A stretch of DNA of 64,000 nt from Rhodobiaceae bacterium UBA4490 (GCA_002389665.1 DGNO01000006.1:94525-158524), one strand, 5' to 3'; positions 7,688 to 17,425 are shown, counted from the stretch's first letter. The notes: a model not told the origin generated them from the sequence alone. Made by a program: numbers and translations.

Positions 7688-10276
7688 ATGGCGGTTCTCA
7701 AATCCCTGCGCAGCCCGCTCGCCCTGCTTCCCATGGGCACGCGCCTCTTCTTGCGCGACCGCATGCAGGAGCTTTTCGGCCTTGCCCTTGCAGGCGCCAG
7801 CCTCTTTGCGCTGGCAGCTCTTGCAAGCTGGAACGGGAACGATCCGAGCCTCAACCGGGCAACGGGCGCGGAGCCTGCCAACTGGATGGGAATGGAAGGG
7901 GCGGTCCTTTCCGACATTCTCTATCAATCGCTCGGCCTGGCCGCCTTGCTCTTTGCGCTGCCGCCCATGCTTTGGGGCATCCGCTTCCTGCGTCATGATC
8001 CTGCCGCCATGCCTTGGGCCCGCGCGGGCGCCTGGCTGATTGCGGCGATCTTTGCCGCGCTCGCCTTCAGTTTTCTGCCGAGCCCGGATATCTGGCCGCT
8101 GCCCTCCGGCCTTGGCGGCTTCATCGGCTCCAGCCTTGCCGCGCTGGGCATCGACTCGCTGAGCTGGGCGATCGGCGAGGAAATCGCCTCCGGTCTGTCG
8201 GGCCTACTTGCAGGCCTTCTGGCGCTCGCGCTTTTCGCTTTTGCCGCCGACATAAGGGGCGAGCATATCGAAGCGCTGCAGGAGCGCTGGCTCGATTGGC
8301 GCGAGGCGCGCGCCGAGCGCAAAGCCGAGGTACAAATGAACCGCCCGGCCAAACGCGTGAAAGCCGCGCAGAAGACAAAGGCCCGCAAAACGGGCCGCAG
8401 GCAAAGCCGCCCGGATGTCGAGCCCTCGCGCCTGCGCATTCTCTTCTATCAAGTCTCCGACCTTGCCTCCGGCACGGCGGACCGCTTGCTGCGCCGGGGC
8501 GATTATGCACCGCTCAGCGAAGAGGAAAAAGACCGCGCCCGCGCCGGTCTTTTCGGCAAGCGCGGCGCTGAGGAAGAAATTTACGAGGAGGAAGATTACG
8601 CGGACGATTATTATGAGGACGATTACGAAGACGATGAGGCGCTTTACGATGAAGCGCCCGCCGCGCGCCGCCGCGTAAAAGTCTCCCGCCCGCAAAACAA
8701 GGTCAAAACTTCCAAGCGCGCGGCCCGCGAAGCCCAGCCGAAACTGAAATTCGTCGCCGAGGATTTCAACCTGCCCGCGCTCTCCCTGCTCACCGCGCCC
8801 AAGCGCCCGAGCGCCGATGAAGTGATGAGCGACGAGGCGCTGGAACAGAACGCACGCATGCTCGAAGGCGTGCTCGACGATTTCGGCATTCGCGGCGAGA
8901 TCATCAATGTGCGCCCAGGGCCCGTCGTCACGCTTTATGAACTGCGCCCGGCGCCCGGCATCAAATCCTCGCGCATCATCGCGCTGGCCGACGACATTGC
9001 CCGCTCGATGAGCGCGGTTTCAGCCCGCGTCGCCGTCGTGCCGGGGCGCAACGTCATCGGTATTGAACTGCCCAACACGAAACGCGAGACCGTCTTCCTG
9101 CGCGAGCTGCTTGCCACCGCCGATTATGAAAACAGCCGCGCCAAACTGCCTTTGACACTGGGCAAGAATATCGGCGGCGAGCCCATTATCGCCGATCTGG
9201 CGCGCATGCCACATCTTCTCATCGCGGGCACTACGGGCTCGGGTAAGTCGGTCGGCATCAACGCCATGATCCTCTCGATCCTCTACCGCTTCTCGCCGGA
9301 GGATTGCAAACTCATCATGATCGACCCGAAGATGCTCGAGCTTTCCGTCTATGACGGCATTCCGCATCTTCTAGCCCCCGTCGTCACCGAGCCGAAAAAA
9401 GCCGTCGTCGCCCTGAAATGGGTGGTGAAGGAGATGGAAGACCGGTACCGGAAAATGTCGAAACTCGGTGTACGGAACATCGAAGGTTATAACGTGCGCG
9501 CCGCCGAGGCCCTCGAGAACGACGAGACGATCACCCGCACCGTGCAGACCGGCTTCGACAGGGAGACGGGCGAGGCGATTTACGAAGAAGAGGAAATGAC
9601 CCTCGAACCGATGCCCTTCATCGTCGTCATCATCGATGAGATGGCGGACCTGATGATGGTCGCGGGCAAGGAAATCGAAGGGGCGGTGCAGCGCCTTGCG
9701 CAAATGGCGCGCGCGGCGGGCATTCACATGATCACCGCGACGCAGCGCCCCTCCGTCGATGTCATCACCGGCACGATCAAGGCGAACTTCCCGACCCGTA
9801 TTTCCTTCCAGGTCACCTCGAAGATCGACAGCCGCACGATCTTGGGCGAGCAGGGCGCCGAACAATTGCTCGGCCAAGGCGACATGCTCTACATGGCCGG
9901 CGGCGGGCGCGTCTCGCGCGTGCACGGGCCTTTCGTTTCCGACGAAGAAGTGGAAAAGGTCGTCAAGTTCCTGAAGAAACAAGGCGTGCCGGAATATCTC
10001 GATGCCATTACCGCCGAAGAAGAAGGCGGGGAGGGCGATCCCTTCTCCCTCGATGGCGGCGGCTCGGGCGATGATCTTTACGATCAGGCCGTGGCGATCG
10101 TCGGCCGCGACAAGCGCGCTTCCACCTCCTACATCCAGCGGCGTTTGCAAATCGGCTATAACCGCGCCGCCCGGCTGATCGAAAAAATGGAAGATGAAGG
10201 TGTCGTTTCCCCCGCCAACCATGCTGGCAAACGCGAAGTGCTGATCGGCGAACCGGGAGACGGCGTGCGCTACTGA
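7688..10276 (+). CDS. ftsK: DNA translocase FtsK
   Basis: Septum-located motor that pumps chromosomal DNA during division and activates XerCD at dif. 862 residues. Four membrane segments fall within about residues 25-190, then a charged linker, then the RecA-like motor with Walker A GTTGSGKS near residue 515 and Walker [11 protein letters not shown] near 647. A C-terminal winged-helix gamma domain (about 790-855) reads KOPS. The linker is short for FtsK but holds a very acidic, tyrosine-rich tract at about 297-322. The gene follows dapC and precedes lolA. A CtrA-type box upstream of dapC may tie it to the cell cycle. Confidence 0.96.
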   Translation: MAVLKSLRSPLALLPMGTRLFLRDRMQELFGLALAGASLFALAALASWNGNDPSLNRATGAEPANWMGMEGAVLSDILYQSLGLAALLFALPPMLWGIRFLRHDPAAMPWARAGAWLIAAIFAALAFSFLPSPDIWPLPSGLGGFIGSSLAALGIDSLSWAIGEEIASGLSGLLAGLLALALFAFAADIRGEHIEALQERWLDWREARAERKAEVQMNRPAKRVKAAQKTKARKTGRRQSRPDVEPSRLRILFYQVSDLASGTADRLLRRGDYAPLSEEEKDRARAGLFGKRGAEEEIYEEEDYADDYYEDDYEDDEALYDEAPAARRRVKVSRPQNKVKTSKRAAREAQPKLKFVAEDFNLPALSLLTAPKRPSADEVMSDEALEQNARMLEGVLDDFGIRGEIINVRPGPVVTLYELRPAPGIKSSRIIALADDIARSMSAVSARVAVVPGRNVIGIELPNTKRETVFLRELLATADYENSRAKLPLTLGKNIGGEPIIADLARMPHLLIAGTTGSGKSVGINAMILSILYRFSPEDCKLIMIDPKMLELSVYDGIPHLLAPVVTEPKKAVVALKWVVKEMEDRYRKMSKLGVRNIEGYNVRAAEALENDETITRTVQTGFDRETGEAIYEEEEMTLEPMPFIVVIIDEMADLMMVAGKEIEGAVQRLAQMARAAGIHMITATQRPSVDVITGTIKANFPTRISFQVTSKIDSRTILGEQGAEQLLGQGDMLYMAGGGRVSRVHGPFVSDEEVEKVVKFLKKQGVPEYLDAITAEEEGGEGDPFSLDGGGSGDDLYDQAVAIVGRDKRASTSYIQRRLQIGYNRAARLIEKMEDEGVVSPANHAGKREVLIGEPGDGVRY

Positions 10277-10370
10277 CCCGGCGGTACCGCGGGCAAAGGT
10301 TAAGCACGGTTAACCAAATGCCGCGCTGCCGCCCGCCTACCTCCTTCTTTCCGCCACATTGGACCGCTAT

Positions 10371-11093
10371 ATGAGCGTCATGGATAAATACCATCACGAC
10401 AGCTATCCCGGTGACGAGCAGGCAGCGAACCGCCGCCAGATCAAGCTCGTGCTCGCCGCGCTTGCAGGCCTTGCGCTTCTGCTGCTCGTTCTTGTCGGCG
10501 CGCCTTATGCGCAGGCAAGCGACGCGGAAACAAACCTCAGCGCCGAGGAAGCTGCCGATGTGGACCGCGCCTCGGGCTATCTGAATTCCGTCGGCCATAT
10601 GCAGGGCGCTTTCCTGCAGGTCAATCCGGACGGCACGCTTTCGGAAGGCAATTTCTATCTGCGCCGGCCGGGCCGCATGCGTTTTGAATATGCCGCCCCG
10701 CAGGAACTCCTGGTCGTTGCCGACGGCACTTGGGTGATCGTCAAGGAAGACGAAAAGGCGCCCGCCGAGCGCTATCCTTTGAACGCGACCCCGCTCAACA
10801 TTCTGCTCTCCGATCCGGTGAACCTGCGTGAGCGGGCGGAGGTGCGCCGCGTGGAAGAGGAAGCGGGCATCCTGCGCGTCACCCTTGCCGATGCAACGGG
10901 CGAGGCGCCGGGTGAAATCACCCTCGTCTTCGATGAGCCGGAGCTGCATCTGCGCCAATGGATCGTAACGGACGCCCAAGGCCTTCAAACCACCGTCGCC
11001 CTGCGCAATATCGAGTATGGGCAGAAGGCCGATAACGATCTTTTCGTCGTCAAAGGCGAAAGCCGCCCGGCGGTTTCGGGCGGCGGCCGCTAA
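10371..11093 (+). CDS. lolA: Outer-membrane lipoprotein carrier protein LolA
   Basis: Periplasmic chaperone that takes lipoproteins from the LolCDE transporter and delivers them to the outer membrane. 240 residues from the ATG at 10371; an in-frame ATG at 10380 is also possible and neither has a clear ribosome site. A hydrophobic segment at about residues 27-50 ends in AQA-SDA, a likely signal peptide with an unusually long polar N-region. The mature domain has LolA features such as GAFLQVNPDG, RRPGRMRFEY and a C-terminal TTVALRNIEYG. The ftsK-lolA-xthA neighbourhood is common in alphaproteobacteria, but here the spu genes lie between lolA and xthA. Confidence 0.88.
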   Translation: MSVMDKYHHDSYPGDEQAANRRQIKLVLAALAGLALLLLVLVGAPYAQASDAETNLSAEEAADVDRASGYLNSVGHMQGAFLQVNPDGTLSEGNFYLRRPGRMRFEYAAPQELLVVADGTWVIVKEDEKAPAERYPLNATPLNILLSDPVNLRERAEVRRVEEEAGILRVTLADATGEAPGEITLVFDEPELHLRQWIVTDAQGLQTTVALRNIEYGQKADNDLFVVKGESRPAVSGGGR

Positions 11094-11165
11094 GCCTTCC
11101 GGCAAGCGCGGTATCCCGCTCATTTTCTTAAACAAATGGCCGGAAAAGCACACCCTTGAGCGCCG

Positions 11166-11188
11166 CCCCCTCTTGACCATGGAGGGGG
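11166..11188 (+). promoter_or_regulatory. Hairpin in the spuA leader
   Basis: Perfect 7-bp stem CCCCCTC / GAGGGGG (11166-11172, 11182-11188) ending 24 bases before the spuA ATG, where no good ribosome site is visible. It could affect translation start or be a weak terminator of lolA; there is no T-run. Confidence 0.3.
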
Positions 11189-11212
11189 AGCGGGGGTTAG
11201 CTTAATGCCACC

Positions 11213-12055
11213 ATGATCCAAAAAACTAAACACGATGCCGCCCGCAAGGGCCTGACGCGGCCCATCGTCGCCATTCCCTGCGACATTAAAATGATGGGCG
11301 TTCACCCCTTCCATGCCGTAGGCGAAAAATACATCAAGGCCGTGAATGAAGGGGCGGGCTGCCTGCCCATCCTCATTCCCGTCATGCCCGACCCGCTGGC
11401 GCTCGAAGAGATTTTCGCTGTCGCCGACGGTGTCTTCCTGACCGGCTCCTGGTCCAACGTCCATCCGCGCCATTATGCCGGGCCCGCCTCGCGCGAGGGC
11501 ACGCTGCATGACGAGCAGCGCGACGCGCTGACCCTGCCGCTGATCAAGGCGTGCATCGAACGCGGCCTGCCGCTTTTCGCCGTCTGCCGGGGTTTCCAGG
11601 AACTGAATGTCGCTTTCGGCGGCACGCTCCATCAGCACATCCACGAGGAACCCGCCGAAGAAGGCTATGCGCCGCGCTTCGATCACCGGGAAAAGAAAGA
11701 CGATCCGCTGGAGGTCCAATACGGCCCTGCCCATAAAGTGAGCACGGTGCCGGGCGGTTTTCTGGCCGGGCTGACGGGCCAAAGCGAGATCAACGTCAAT
11801 TCCTTGCACGGCCAGGGCATCGACCGGCTGGGCGAGGGGCTGGAGGCCGATGCGCGCGCCCCCGACGGCACCGTTGAAGCCGTGCGCGTCAAGGAGGCCG
11901 CCGCCTTTGCCTATGCCGTGCAATGGCACCCGGAATGGCAGTTCTGGAACAACCCCGTTTCCCTTAAACTCTTCCAAGCCTTTGGCGAGGCCGTGCGCGG
12001 CCATGCCGGGGCGGCACATGACGAAGAAACAAAGAACCAGGTGACACATGCCTGA
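11213..12055 (+). CDS. spuA: Class I glutamine amidotransferase, SpuA/PuuD-like
   Basis: Gamma-glutamyl-GABA hydrolase family, 280 residues, cytosolic. The expected reaction is release of glutamate from gamma-glutamylated polyamine products. The triad is visible: nucleophile Cys in FAVCRGFQEL and His in QWHPEWQF near the C-terminus. The stop overlaps the start of the next gene by 8 bases, indicating translational coupling with the glutamine-synthetase-like gene. The order amidotransferase, synthetase-like, aminotransferase is that of spuABC of Pseudomonas. The assignment to polyamines comes from this context. Confidence 0.82.
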   Translation: MIQKTKHDAARKGLTRPIVAIPCDIKMMGVHPFHAVGEKYIKAVNEGAGCLPILIPVMPDPLALEEIFAVADGVFLTGSWSNVHPRHYAGPASREGTLHDEQRDALTLPLIKACIERGLPLFAVCRGFQELNVAFGGTLHQHIHEEPAEEGYAPRFDHREKKDDPLEVQYGPAHKVSTVPGGFLAGLTGQSEINVNSLHGQGIDRLGEGLEADARAPDGTVEAVRVKEAAAFAYAVQWHPEWQFWNNPVSLKLFQAFGEAVRGHAGAAHDEETKNQVTHA

Positions 12056-13406
12056 GGGCGAGCGAACGAATATCGAAAAATGGTTGAAGGACCGCCGGGT
12101 CACGGAAATCGAATGCATGGTGCCGGACATGTCCGGCATCGCCCGCGGCAAGATCCTGCCGACGAAGAAGTTTCTCGACAGCTACAACAATGAGACGCTG
12201 CGCCTGCCGGAATCGATTTTCGGGCAGACGGTGACGGGCGACTATATCGATGAAAGCGCGATCCTGAGCGAGATCGAGCCGGACATCATTCTGGTGCCCG
12301 ACGTTTCGACCGTGCGCATGGTGCCCTGGTATGACGAACCGACCGCCCAGGTAATCTGCGACGCGGTAAACCGGGACGGCACGAAAGTTTCCATTGCTCC
12401 GCGCTCCGTGCTGCGCCGCATTCTCGCACTTTACGAAGAGCAGGGCTGGTACCCGGTCGTTGCACCGGAACTTGAATTCTACCTTGCCGCCAAGAACATT
12501 GATGCGGACTATCCGCTCGAGCCGCCGATCGGCGCGAGCGGGCGCCCGGAAAAGGGCCGCCAATCCTACGGCATCGATGCGGTCAATGAGTTCGATAACA
12601 TCTTCGAGGACATGTACGATTTCTGCGAGGCGCAGGAAATCGACATCGATACGCTGATCCATGAAGCCGGCGCCGCCCAGGTGGAAATCAATTTCAACCA
12701 TGGCGACCCGCTGGAACTGGCGGACCAGGCCTTCCTTTTCAAACGCACCGTGCGCCAATGCGCGCTGCGCCACGGGGTCTATGCGACGTTCATGGCGAAG
12801 CCTTATGAGCATGAACCGGGCTCGGCCATGCATATCCACCAGTCGGTGGTGGACAGGAACGGCAAGAACCTTTTCGCCTCGCGCAACGGGCGCGACACGA
12901 AACTCTTCCATCACCATATTGGCGGGCTGCAGAAACATCTGCCCACGGCCATGGCCATGATCGCGCCAAACGTGAACTCCTACCGGCGGATCGTGAAATG
13001 GAACGCCGCGCCCATCAACACGCACTGGGCGCAGGAAAACCGGACGGTGGGCCTGCGCGTGCCCGAATCCGACGCCAAAGGCCGGCGCATCGAAAACCGC
13101 GTGCCGGGCGCCGACGCCAATCCTTACCTTGCCATCGCCGCCTCGCTTGCCTGCGGCTATCTCGGCATGATGAACGAGCTCAAACCTTCAAAGCCGAAAG
13201 AGGGCGTTGCCTACGAATCCCGCGGCTTCGCGCTGCCCAAGCATCTTCTCGACGCGCTGGGCAAACTGCATACGAACCGCGAGCTGAAAGAAGTGATGGG
13301 CGAGGAATTCGTCACCGTCTTCATGGAAGTCAAAGACGTGGAATACAACGCCTATCAGCAGGTCATCTCTGCCTGGGAACGCGAGCACCTTCTGCTCAAT
13401 GTTTAA
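12048..13406 (+). CDS. spuB: Gamma-glutamylpolyamine synthetase, SpuB/PuuA-like
   Basis: Glutamine-synthetase superfamily member, 452 residues. It is expected to ligate glutamate to putrescine or another polyamine using ATP. Visible family motifs are VVAPELEFY (metal-binding Glu), AGAAQVEINF, GSAMHIHQS, and RVPGADANPYLAIAA. N-terminal WLKDRRVTEIECMVPDMSGIARGK is the variant beta-grasp typical of the PuuA group rather than true GlnA. The start overlaps the spuA stop. No true glnA is present in the window, and linkage to amidotransferase and SpuC supports the polyamine role. Confidence 0.87.
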   Translation: MPEGERTNIEKWLKDRRVTEIECMVPDMSGIARGKILPTKKFLDSYNNETLRLPESIFGQTVTGDYIDESAILSEIEPDIILVPDVSTVRMVPWYDEPTAQVICDAVNRDGTKVSIAPRSVLRRILALYEEQGWYPVVAPELEFYLAAKNIDADYPLEPPIGASGRPEKGRQSYGIDAVNEFDNIFEDMYDFCEAQEIDIDTLIHEAGAAQVEINFNHGDPLELADQAFLFKRTVRQCALRHGVYATFMAKPYEHEPGSAMHIHQSVVDRNGKNLFASRNGRDTKLFHHHIGGLQKHLPTAMAMIAPNVNSYRRIVKWNAAPINTHWAQENRTVGLRVPESDAKGRRIENRVPGADANPYLAIAASLACGYLGMMNELKPSKPKEGVAYESRGFALPKHLLDALGKLHTNRELKEVMGEEFVTVFMEVKDVEYNAYQQVISAWEREHLLLNV

Positions 13407-13675
13407 AGGCGGTGACTCCAGGCGGCTGCGGATTGGAGGAGAGGACGCTGGCCCTTTTTTGCCGGTCTTGCTAAGCTGAAGCCATGAGACTGCGATACGA
13501 AGATATCCGCCGGACCGCCAAACAGGAGCTTTTGATCCTGTGCGCGCGTATTGGCTACAACCCATAGAACTCCAGGGGCAGCCTGCCCCGCGCGTCCGCA
13601 ATTGTTTCCGGCACAGTTCCCGCAAAAAGCCGGACCCTTTTTCGAACTGACGTTCCGTAATGGATGGAGTTTTCA

Positions 13676-15052
13676 ATGTCGCAAACCGCACAGATTTCCA
13701 ATCAGACCCGCCGCTGGCAGGAAATGGATGCCCGCCACCACGTGCATCCCTTTTCCGATCAGGCAGCCCTTGCCAAGAAGGGCGCGCGGGTGATTACCCA
13801 TGCCGAAGGCGTTTATCTTTACGATTCCGAAGGCCACAAGATCATCGACGGCATGGCCGGTCTTTGGTGTGTGAATGTGGGCTATGGACGCTCGGAGCTG
13901 GCCGAAGCCGGCTATAAGGCGCTCAAAGAGCTGCCCTATTACAATACGTTTTTCCAGACGACGAACCCCTATACCGCCGAACTCGGCGAGCGGCTGGCGG
14001 AAGTGACGCCGGACGGGCTCGACCGGTTCTTCTTCGCCAATTCCGGCTCCGAAGCCAATGACAGCATGGTGAAGATCATCCGCTATTACTGGAGCCTGCA
14101 GGGCAAGCCGGAAAAGAAAGTCTTCATCTCCCGCAAGCAGGCCTATCACGGCGTCACCATGACCGCGGCCTCGCTTTCGGGCATCTCGGCCATGCATCCG
14201 CAGGCCGGGCTGCCGCTGCCGAACCATGCCCATATCGATTTTCCCTACTGGTACGGCATGGGCGGGGATATGGACCCGAACGAATTCGGCGTGCATATCG
14301 CCATGAAGCTGGAAGAAAAGATCCTGGAAATCGGCGCGGAAAACGTTGCCGCTTTCGTCGCCGAGCCTGTGCAAGGGGCGGGCGGGCTCATCATTCCGCC
14401 GGACAGCTACTGGCCGGTCATTCAGGAGATCTGCCGCAAATACGATATTCTTCTGCATGCGGATGAAGTGATCTGCGGCTTCGGGCGCACCGGCAACTGG
14501 TTCGGCAGCCACACTTACGGCATCGTGCCGGACACGATGGCCATGGCCAAGGGCATGACCTCCGGCTACCAGCCGCTTTCCGCCGTCGCTCTCGGCCCCC
14601 GCGTCGGCGATGCCTTGCACAATGCCGGTGAGGAATGGTCGCACGGCTTCACCTATTCCGGCCACCCCGTGGCCAGCGCCGTGGCGCTTGCCAATCTCGA
14701 CGTGCTGCAGAAAGACAAGCTCGTTGAAAAAGCGGGCGGCGAAATCGGCGAGCATTTTCAGACGCACCTTCACGCCCTCGCCGATCACCCGATCGTCGGT
14801 GAGACGCGCGGCGTCGGTCTCCTGGGCGCGATCGAACTTGTCAAAGACAAGAAGACCCGCGAGCGCTTTGAAGGCGATACCGGCGGGCTCTGCCGCGATC
14901 ATTGCTTCGAGAACGATCTCATCATGCGCGCCATCGGCAACACCATGGTGCTGAGCCCGCCGCTTTCCATCACCAAGCCGGAGCTCGACGAGCTTTTCAC
15001 GCTGGCCCGCAAGGCGCTCGACGCCACCGCCAAAGATCTCGGCGCCATGTAA
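13676..15052 (+). CDS. spuC: Putrescine/omega-amino acid aminotransferase, SpuC-like
   Basis: Class III PLP aminotransferase, 458 residues. SpuC moves the amino group of putrescine to pyruvate. The sequence closely follows the SpuC pattern: MAGLWCVNVGYGR, YYNTFFQTTNP, NSGSEANDSMVK, ADEVICGFGRTG and PLP lysine Lys292 in AKGMTSGYQP. The ATG at 13676 was chosen because GGATGGAG sits just before it; the ATG at 13664 lies inside that site. It is 269 bases downstream of spuB, a gap with no credible gene, so it may have its own promoter. A strong terminator follows. The spuDEFGH polyamine transporter genes found after spuC in Pseudomonas are absent here. Confidence 0.88.
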   Translation: MSQTAQISNQTRRWQEMDARHHVHPFSDQAALAKKGARVITHAEGVYLYDSEGHKIIDGMAGLWCVNVGYGRSELAEAGYKALKELPYYNTFFQTTNPYTAELGERLAEVTPDGLDRFFFANSGSEANDSMVKIIRYYWSLQGKPEKKVFISRKQAYHGVTMTAASLSGISAMHPQAGLPLPNHAHIDFPYWYGMGGDMDPNEFGVHIAMKLEEKILEIGAENVAAFVAEPVQGAGGLIIPPDSYWPVIQEICRKYDILLHADEVICGFGRTGNWFGSHTYGIVPDTMAMAKGMTSGYQPLSAVALGPRVGDALHNAGEEWSHGFTYSGHPVASAVALANLDVLQKDKLVEKAGGEIGEHFQTHLHALADHPIVGETRGVGLLGAIELVKDKKTRERFEGDTGGLCRDHCFENDLIMRAIGNTMVLSPPLSITKPELDELFTLARKALDATAKDLGAM

Positions 15053-15081
15053 ATCTAAGAGCCGGACTAGACCGGATACCG

Positions 15082-15115
15082 AGCGGCGCTTCCAGCTTCA
15101 GGAAGCGCCGCTTTT
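15082..15115 (+). terminator. Rho-independent terminator after spuC
   Basis: Perfect 12-bp stem AGCGGCGCTTCC / GGAAGCGCCGCT (15082-15093, 15101-15112) with a 7-base loop and TTTT, 30 bases past the stop. Confidence 0.9.
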
Positions 15116-15269
15116 CATTGGGGCATCCCAAAGATCGCCGGACACCGAAAAGTGAGCCCTGAAAAGGACAGCAAAACTGCATTGTCACGGAACCAATATG
15201 AGGACCATTTTCCGCGCCTTTCAGCCGGGCCATCGCAAAACGAAAAGCTAATAGTTAATCGTTTTTAAC

Positions 15270-15491
15270 CCCGGGTTAGGTATCTGGAACGGTTCCAGTT
15301 GAACTGGGGGCGGCAGGCTCCTATCTCTAGTCTCAGCAGGGTTGGATAAAAGCGGTCCGGGATAAGCCCCCCTCTCCCGCCGTGGTCCCCAACCCTGAAG
15401 AAGTGCCGGTATTCCCCTCCTGGCACTTCGCGCACTGACAGTAAGTAGCGCATCGTGCCTCGCCTCCCCCCAAGGCGGGGCACGACTCTTT
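15270..15491 (+). ncRNA. Candidate structured non-coding RNA (unassigned)
   Basis: This stretch of about 220 bases has no credible gene on either strand. It holds consecutive perfect palindromes and hairpins: CTGGAAC-G-GTTCCAG (15284-15298), CAGTT-G-AACTG (15296-15306), CAGGGTTGG / CCAACCCTG (15337-15345, 15389-15397), GAAGTGCC / GGCACTTC (15400-15407, 15422-15429). The last is a 12-bp stem at 15453-15485 followed by CTCTTTT, a plus-strand terminator. The spuC transcript already ends at 15115, so a separate plus-strand transcript is suggested. I see no match to 6S, 4.5S, tmRNA or RNase P. The 5' end is a guess. It could instead be a palindromic repeat element. Confidence 0.35.
15453..15491 (+). 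terminator. Rho-independent terminator of the candidate non-coding transcript
   Basis: Stem TCGTGCCTCGCC / GGCGGGGCACGA (15453-15464, 15474-15485), 12 pairs including one T-G wobble, followed by CTCTTTT. There is no T-run on the other strand, so it acts for plus-strand transcription. Confidence 0.7.
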
Positions 15492-15644
15492 TCGGCCCCC
15501 TTTATCTCGCCCATTTAATTTCTTCCGGCTCTCCTCATATTGAAAAGCGCGCCGCTGCGCGGGCTGCATCCAGCTGCGATTCACGGTATAAGGTGGCCCG
15601 CCAAGATTGCGGCCCCGAGAGGCCCAAACAGGAACGCCTGCAAG

Positions 15645-16253
15645 ATGGATCACGAACCGCATAGCGCCCCGTCCGATCAGGAACTGGAATTCCTTTCCCA
15701 GGAAATGCCGGCCCTTGCGCGGCTGCGGGATTTCGCGCGGCTCGCCGAATCCGTGCAGTGGTTTTCCGATCTCGGTACGCCCTTGCGCAAATCCGTGCGC
15801 GAAATCGCCCGCGCCTATCTCGATGGCCTCGGCTTTCCGGATGTCCACATGGCCCGCCTTCATTCCTGGGAAGAAGCGGCGGCGGCGGGTGAAAGCCTCG
15901 ACTGGGATACCGAAGGCTGGGAAGCCGAAGAAGGTTTGCGCGCCGCGCTCACCACTGATGCGCTCGAGCAGCTCAGCGAAGAAGCGCTGGAAATCGGCCT
16001 TGCCTATCTTTTCTCCGCCATCGAAGACCCGATCCGCCAGGCCGTACTGACCGCCGCCGCCATCTGGGGCGAGGACGACGAGGAACTGCTCGCCGCCGCC
16101 ATGGGCGCCGCATTGCAAGCGGCCCATTGCGCAGCGCTCGCCGTCGTGGCTGAAGAAGACGACGAAACCCATCCCTTCATCCACCGCTTCCGCCTCTTCG
16201 AGCGCGGCCGCTGGCCGGTGAGCCTTGCCGGGCGCACCTACAATATTTTCTGA
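15645..16253 (+). CDS. Conserved hypothetical protein, acidic and Ala-rich
   Basis: 202 residues from the ATG at 15645, with AGGAA about nine bases upstream. The reading frame is open further upstream but without coding character. The protein is soluble, strongly acidic and helix-rich, with several Glu/Ala runs and no signal peptide, membrane segment or recognised motif. It lies 45 bases upstream of xthA on the same strand and may be co-transcribed with it. I do not recognise the family. Confidence 0.6.
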   Translation: MDHEPHSAPSDQELEFLSQEMPALARLRDFARLAESVQWFSDLGTPLRKSVREIARAYLDGLGFPDVHMARLHSWEEAAAAGESLDWDTEGWEAEEGLRAALTTDALEQLSEEALEIGLAYLFSAIEDPIRQAVLTAAAIWGEDDEELLAAAMGAALQAAHCAALAVVAEEDDETHPFIHRFRLFERGRWPVSLAGRTYNIF

Positions 16254-16298
16254 CGAAAAATTCCCGCTTCGCCCATACCAACCAAGAAAGACCGTACC

Positions 16299-17111
16299 GT
16301 GCCGCTCAAGCTTGCCACCTGGAACATCAATTCCGTCCGTCTGCGGATCAATCTCGTCGAACGGTTTCTGGAAGAATATCAGCCGGACGTTCTATGCCTG
16401 CAGGAAACGAAGTGCCCGAACGATGCTTTCCCCTCCAAGGCCTTCCGCAAGGCGGGCTATGAACACATCGCCTTTCACGGGCAGAAGGGCTATCACGGCG
16501 TCGCCACGGTAAGCCGCATTCCCTTCCGCGATGAAGAGCGGCGCGACTTCTGCAAGAAGGGCGATACACGCCACCTCGCCGTCACACTCGATGCAGGCGG
16601 CACAGACGGCGTGCGCGTGCATAATTTCTATGTGCCCGCCGGCGGTGACGAGCCCAACCGCGAGGTGAACGAGAAATTCGCCCACAAGCTCGATTTCCTG
16701 ACCGAGATGGAAAGCTGGTACAAATCCCATAAGGCCAAGAAGAACGCCCGCATGATCCTGGTCGGCGATCTGAATGTCGCCCCGCTCGAGCACGATGTCT
16801 GGTCGCACAAGCAATTGCTGAAAGTCGTCAGCCATACGCCGATCGAAGTTGAGCATCTTGCCCGCGTCATGAAGGCCCATGACTGGGTGGATGTGATGCG
16901 CCGCTTCGTGCCGGATGAAGAAAAGCTCTACACCTGGTGGAGCTACCGCGCGAAGGATTGGGAGAAAGCCGATAAGGGCCGCCGCCTCGATCATATCTGG
17001 GTGACGCCGGCGCTTGCCGAAACGCCGACCGCCATGGAAGTGATCAAGCAAGCGCGCGGCTGGGAGCGCAGCTCCGACCATGCGCCGGTGCTCGCCACCT
17101 TCGACATCTAG
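16299..17111 (+). CDS. xthA: Exodeoxyribonuclease III
   Basis: AP endonuclease and 3'-5' exonuclease of base-excision repair, 270 residues, cytosolic. The start is GTG, giving VPLKLATWNINSVR; the first family motif begins here and no ATG is available upstream. Visible motifs are CLQETKCPNDAFP (metal-binding Glu), VGDLNVAPLEHDVW (catalytic Asp and Asn), RLDHIWV and the C-terminal SSDHAPV with the catalytic His. It follows the acidic hypothetical gene. Confidence 0.94.
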   Translation: MPLKLATWNINSVRLRINLVERFLEEYQPDVLCLQETKCPNDAFPSKAFRKAGYEHIAFHGQKGYHGVATVSRIPFRDEERRDFCKKGDTRHLAVTLDAGGTDGVRVHNFYVPAGGDEPNREVNEKFAHKLDFLTEMESWYKSHKAKKNARMILVGDLNVAPLEHDVWSHKQLLKVVSHTPIEVEHLARVMKAHDWVDVMRRFVPDEEKLYTWWSYRAKDWEKADKGRRLDHIWVTPALAETPTAMEVIKQARGWERSSDHAPVLATFDI

Positions 17112-17425
17112 AACGGACGTAGGGAAAAGGGGGTGGAAGCAGGCGCCTGGCCAAAATACGCCGGCCGGGGCAGCTCAACTGGGGGGTATGAGGCAAGCCT
17201 CGACGCCCGCTCCCTGGGGTTCCTCACATTTCCTGGCCGGTGATTTTCCCGGCGGGCAGGTTGTCCTGCTCTTCGAAAATGATCCGATGGCGCTAATTTA
17301 GGGCATTGACCCTACTCCCGCAAGCCCTCACCATCGCCTCTGGAGGGCCGGACCCGAAACCGGGCGCGAAAAACGCCGGATGCCGGGGCCGGTTGGGAGG
17401 ACAAGAAGAAGACCCAAGAGGAAAA
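17112..17425. other. Intergenic gap between xthA and tetR-type gene
   Basis: No gene seen in 314 bases. It holds a small inverted repeat TAGGG-N6-CCCTA at 17299-17314, about 110 bases before the regulator gene, that could be an operator for the TetR protein. GC-rich palindromic fragments (GGCCGG and GGCGGG type) occur around 17160-17260. No clear terminator for xthA is seen. Confidence 0.4.

Noticed and set aside
10300..10313. TTAA-N6-TTAA upstream of lolA as a CtrA box
   Set aside because: The spacing is 6, not the required 7. A similar N6 arrangement at about 15256-15269 was rejected for the same reason.
13484..13567. 27-codon frame (MRLRYEDIRR...) between spuB and spuC
   Set aside because: No ribosome site, no similarity that I recognise and no leader-like feature; probably chance.
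15270..15491. 6S, 4.5S, tmRNA or RNase P RNA identity for the structured region
   Set aside because: None of the conserved segments of these RNAs that I know is present, and the length and hairpin order do not fit.
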